Source: Prevotella sp. UBA2850 (lineage in GTDB: Bacteria > Bacteroidota > Bacteroidia > Bacteroidales > Bacteroidaceae). Taken from it: a stretch of DNA of 25,556 bases. The position numbers and the translations under genes were made by a program. The stretch spans positions 9,548-35,103 of the forward strand of contig DEFO01000053.1 of NCBI GenBank assembly GCA_002350805.1, in the 5' to 3' direction. Below are positions 22,899 to 25,556 of this stretch, in pieces. The notes below the pieces were generated by a model. It was given only the letters and a program-made list of their open reading frames with translations. It ran no database searches and was not told the origin of the DNA. The stretch's first letter is position 1; each line of letters begins with the position of its first letter.

Positions 22899-25058
22899 CT
22901 ATTGTATCAGCACCCTGAACTTGGCGAAGATGGCCCTGCCGGGTTTCTGCAGCTTGTAGTTGTCGTAGAGAGTTTTGTCCAGCAGGTTGGTGCAGTCTAG
23001 CGAGATGTTGTAGCGGTCGCGATGCCACGAATAGGTGAGGGAAGCACCCACATCGTTCTTCTCGGGAATGCGTGCCTTGGTGTCGAGTGCGCCGTAGCCC
23101 TCCCACGACAGGAAGAACCAGTGCACCCACTGATAGTCCATGCCCAGCACCAGGCGGTCGGTCTTTTCGAAGAGGTTGCGGAAGGTGTAGTGAACCTCTG
23201 TGGTGGCAAAGAGCCACGGACGGTTCGGCACATGGTTGTTGTAGGTGACCGAGGGCTTGCCGTCGTTCTTGAATTTCTGTCGGTCGCGGGCATCTTGCCA
23301 ACTGATGTTGCCAACCACCTGCAGGCGCTGTTGCCAGTCGTAGCGCAACTCTGCCTCTGCTCCCTTGATGTGTACGGCCGGCACATTGGTATATTGCAGC
23401 GTTCCTTCCTTCTCTGATACGGTGGGTTGGATATAGTTGTCGACATAGCGCAGAAATCCGTTCACGTCGTAAGAGAGGGTGTGGTCGTCATTCTTCCATG
23501 TTCCGTAGATGCCTACGTTCACGTTGTTGCTGCTTTCAGGCTTGAGTGCCATGTTGGCATAGATGGTTGTTCCGTTGCCCAGCAACTCACGGGCTAGGGG
23601 CAGTCTGACACTATGCTCGAAACTGGCTTTCAGCGACAGAGGCTCGGCAAACTGGAACCGGCTGCCCACACCATATCCGAAATGATTGCTGGTGGAGGAG
23701 CCCATGACATCTCTCGACCCTGTGACCGACTGGATGTCGGTCTGTTCCACATACATGTGGTTCAGATAGTCTTTGACGAAGAACGAGTTGTACATTCTGT
23801 TGCCGAACAGCGACTGGTTGTAGGTGAGTCCGAAAATATGCTTCGACAGTACGTCGTTAGAGGGCTCGAAGGTGTTGTCCACCTCATCCCATCTCTTGTT
23901 GCCAGTCCGGTTGAGCGAATAACTGAAATTCAGCGAATGCATGTCGGCACCAGGCTCCTTGGTTTCCTGGGCTCCGCCAAACATATAGTTCAGGTCGCCC
24001 CGAATGAGGGTGAGTGGCCGATTATAGTGTCTCATCGAACGGGCTCGCCCGTTGATTTCGTTACGCGAGCTGACGATGTAGTCGCCGTCCCAGTTGTATT
24101 TGCGGTAAGCGGTGTCGGTGGTGAGTGAGGCGTCCCAGGTGTGCGACAGGGCAAGGTTGGCGTGGAGGTTCTCCATCAGGAAATGGTGCTTGCGGTAGTG
24201 GGCCGAAATATTCCAGGCATCAGCCTCTCTGTCGGCCATACCGATCACCTTGCTCTGGAGGGTACCGGTCTGCAGGTCTTTCTTTGTCTTGGCATACGAG
24301 GCACTCACAAAGAAATCGTCGGCCCACCATTTGTCGGTCACACCCACTTCCAGCTGCCCGATGAGCGAGAAATAGTCGTCGTGGAAACGACGGCGGTTGG
24401 CATTGGTGTACTGGCGGCTCTCCTCGTCCCACACTTCTACGCCTTTCATCATGTAGTCGTTCTTCGAGTATTTCACTCCCAGGGTGGGCCTTATGGTGAG
24501 TCCGTTGGCAAAGATATACTGGCTGTTGAGATCGGCCTGATGCGTATGGAACGATCCGAAGCCGTAGCTGACGTCAAGATAGTTTGCCTTCTTGCGGCTG
24601 GTGACGATGTTCACGGCGCCACCCAGCGCGTCGCTTCCCAGCCATGTGGGCACTACACCTTTATAGATCTCTATGTGGTCGATCAGGTTGATGGGCAGAT
24701 TGGCCAGCGACACGTTGCTCCCTTTGGTGTCCAAGGGAACGCCGTCGAGGAAGTAGCGCACCGAGTTGCCCGACATGCCGTTGATGCTCAGGTCGAAGTC
24801 GGAGCCCACGCCGCCTTCCTCGCGCACCTTCACACCGGCAGTCTTGTCGACCAGGCTGTTGAGGTTGGTCAGCGAGTTGACCATCGAGCGCACGTCAATG
24901 GCGTTCACCGACAAGGCGCCCTCGCGCAGCTTTTGTGTCTTGCTCTTGCCGACAACGGTAACGTTTTTCAGCTCTACCGAGTCTTTGATGTTCTTCTGAG
25001 CCAAAGCAAAGCCACAATGCATGAGGAGCACTGTGATGATGCAAAATAGATTTCTCAT
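22899..25058 (-). CDS. TonB-dependent receptor under cobalamin riboswitch (BtuB-like)
   Basis: This 719-residue outer-membrane receptor has a signal peptide (MRNLFCIITVLLMHCGFALA). A possible TonB-box region (VELKNVTVVGKSKTQ, 28-42), a plug domain (about 48-152, with RYFLDGVPLD and IEIYKGVVPTWLGSDALGGAVNIVT) and a barrel ending FAKFRVLIQ follow. It imports a bound ligand with energy from TonB-ExbB-ExbD. Unlike most Bacteroidales SusC-like receptors it lacks the N-terminal carboxypeptidase-like domain, and no SusD partner follows. The riboswitch directly upstream makes vitamin B12 or another corrinoid the likely ligand. No btuFCD genes are in the window. Placement of the last strand in Gln rather than Phe is unusual. 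Confidence 0.94.
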   Translation of the reverse strand: MRNLFCIITVLLMHCGFALAQKNIKDSVELKNVTVVGKSKTQKLREGALSVNAIDVRSMVNSLTNLNSLVDKTAGVKVREEGGVGSDFDLSINGMSGNSVRYFLDGVPLDTKGSNVSLANLPINLIDHIEIYKGVVPTWLGSDALGGAVNIVTSRKKANYLDVSYGFGSFHTHQADLNSQYIFANGLTIRPTLGVKYSKNDYMMKGVEVWDEESRQYTNANRRRFHDDYFSLIGQLEVGVTDKWWADDFFVSASYAKTKKDLQTGTLQSKVIGMADREADAWNISAHYRKHHFLMENLHANLALSHTWDASLTTDTAYRKYNWDGDYIVSSRNEINGRARSMRHYNRPLTLIRGDLNYMFGGAQETKEPGADMHSLNFSYSLNRTGNKRWDEVDNTFEPSNDVLSKHIFGLTYNQSLFGNRMYNSFFVKDYLNHMYVEQTDIQSVTGSRDVMGSSTSNHFGYGVGSRFQFAEPLSLKASFEHSVRLPLARELLGNGTTIYANMALKPESSNNVNVGIYGTWKNDDHTLSYDVNGFLRYVDNYIQPTVSEKEGTLQYTNVPAVHIKGAEAELRYDWQQRLQVVGNISWQDARDRQKFKNDGKPSVTYNNHVPNRPWLFATTEVHYTFRNLFEKTDRLVLGMDYQWVHWFFLSWEGYGALDTKARIPEKNDVGASLTYSWHRDRYNISLDCTNLLDKTLYDNYKLQKPGRAIFAKFRVLIQ

Positions 25059-25119
25059 GAATGTTCTTTTTTCTGCGCCGTCCTAATTCCCGAAGACGGA
25101 GTTTGTTTTGTTATGCGAA

Positions 25120-25285
25120 ACCGGCAGGTCTTCTGACTTTGCCCAATTATCAGCACCTTCCCGTCAGATGGACAGTGGCTTTTTCGCTGATAACAGAATG
25201 AGCTTACAGCAGCGGGTTCTGTTCAGGATTTTCACCTGATTCCCTTTTCATCTCCCTCCATTATTGTCAGGAGAACCAAATTTCA
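25120..25285 (-). promoter_or_regulatory. Cobalamin (adenosylcobalamin-type) riboswitch
   Basis: Read on the minus strand, this leader holds the conserved blocks in order: AAAAGGGAATCAGGTGAAAA, TCCTGAACAGAACCCGC, GCTGTAAGC, GCCACTG, GACGGGAAGGTGC and the closing AAGTCAGAAGACCTGCC. These are the core of the cobalamin riboswitch (Rfam family name Cobalamin). A downstream hairpin (25078-25082 with 25095-25099) lies just before the purine-rich ribosome-binding region (25062-25074) of the receptor gene. No U-tract terminator is seen, so control of translation is more likely than termination. Expected effect: corrinoid binding turns the operon off. Confidence 0.96.
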
Positions 25286-25290
25286 GTGTG

Positions 25291-25322
25291 CAAAATTATA
25301 CCTTTTATATCAATTGACCAAA
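25291..25322 (-). promoter_or_regulatory. Promoter for the riboswitch operon
   Basis: On the minus strand TTTG (25322-25319), a 20-base spacer and TAATTTTG (25298-25291) match the Bacteroidota -33/-7 consensus exactly. The expected start near 25285 is just before the riboswitch core. Confidence 0.85.
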
Positions 25323-25367
25323 TTTTTGGCCTTTTTTTTGCGGATTTGTCCCGTAGCGCCTTCTCGC

Positions 25368-25541
25368 TTGCCCACAAAAGGCGGCAGAGCGGCTCTGCCG
25401 CCAGTTCAAAGTTCCAAGTTCAAGAGTTGCCCACAGAAGGCAGCAGAGCTGCAGTTCCAGATTCAAAGTTCAAGGTTCAAAGCCTAACGGACTGAGTAGG
25501 TTTTCCCACAGAGGCGGAGAAACCGCAGGTTCAAAGTTATG
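25368..25541. repeat. Three imperfect repeats with palindromes and AGTTCAA heptamers
   Basis: Units start near 25368, 25427 and 25502. The first two begin TTGCCCACA and continue with GGCxGCAGAGC; the third is a diverged TTTTCCCACAGAGGCGGAGA. Each ends in 7-bp units of the AGTTCAA type (25403-25423, 25453-25480, 25528-25541). Unit one contains a 23-base perfect palindrome (25380-25402). Apart from the promoter, 25286-25556 holds no convincing gene; a 69-codon open frame across it is repeat-derived. Confidence 0.75.
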
Positions 25542-25556
25542 TCCTTTCAGGCCATG

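Noticed and set aside
24141..25049. Long plus-strand open frame of 302 codons
   Set aside because: It is antisense to the TonB-dependent receptor, which has a signal peptide, plug motifs and a riboswitch.
25368..25541. Possible CRISPR-like or integron-like repeats
   Set aside because: Spacing is uneven, the units diverge strongly, and no cas or integrase gene is present.

Overview
The window looks like chromosomal DNA from a member of the Bacteroidota, order Bacteroidales, most likely a Prevotella-like (Prevotellaceae) species. Five things point there: the ssb-gldE gene pair, a PPi-dependent phosphofructokinase, a UpxY-type NusG paralogue, a surface lipoprotein with the Bacteroidota export signal (Cys followed by S-D-D-D-D), and repeated TAnnTTTG promoter elements. 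The genus is inferred from gene content and protein resemblance; no database search was run. No tRNA, rRNA, CRISPR array, transposase or prophage gene was seen. Almost all of it is core-type coding sequence, and the unusual material lies mostly between the genes.

Layout. (1) 56-2352, + strand: hypothetical gene, ssb, gldE, tightly packed. (2) 8868-2365, - strand: six genes close together or overlapping, behind one promoter at about 8908-8937: small hypothetical, PlsC-like acyltransferase, large secreted amidase/golvesin-domain protein, small hypothetical, YgiQ-type radical SAM protein, PP2C-like phosphatase. (3) 9074-11540, + strand: PPi-phosphofructokinase and an overlapping membrane-anchored GH25 lysozyme. 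(4) 11540-11904: a gene-free island of nested repeats. (5) 11988-14083, + strand: secreted DUF4369-like protein, outer-membrane beta-barrel protein, orphan UpxY/NusG-like antiterminator. (6) 18949-14182, - strand: LysE-family exporter, DUF4924 protein, rfbD, VanX-like D-Ala-D-Ala dipeptidase, prfC. (7) 19125-20102, + strand: ROK glucokinase. (8) 21343-20381, - strand: fmt. (9) 25322-21493, - strand: promoter, cobalamin riboswitch, TonB-dependent receptor and DUF4374 surface lipoprotein, which together look like a vitamin B12 (corrinoid) capture operon. (10) 25323-25556: gene-free repeats.

Functional links: glucokinase and PPi-phosphofructokinase both belong to upper glycolysis. Several genes act on the envelope (amidase, GH25, VanX-like, rfbD, acyltransferase, OMP). 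prfC and fmt serve translation.

The most distinctive signal is a set of degenerate 7-bp repeat arrays of several unrelated consensus sequences (ACTTNTC, TCTCACY, AATTGAY, CATAATN, AGTTCAA, ATGGATA). They lie in five intergenic regions (11.5-11.9, 17.5, 20.1-20.4, 22.9 and 25.4-25.5 kb) and often touch a stop or start codon. In one place they form a higher-order 49-bp (7x7) tandem repeat inside a 365-bp region bounded by a 38-bp inverted repeat.
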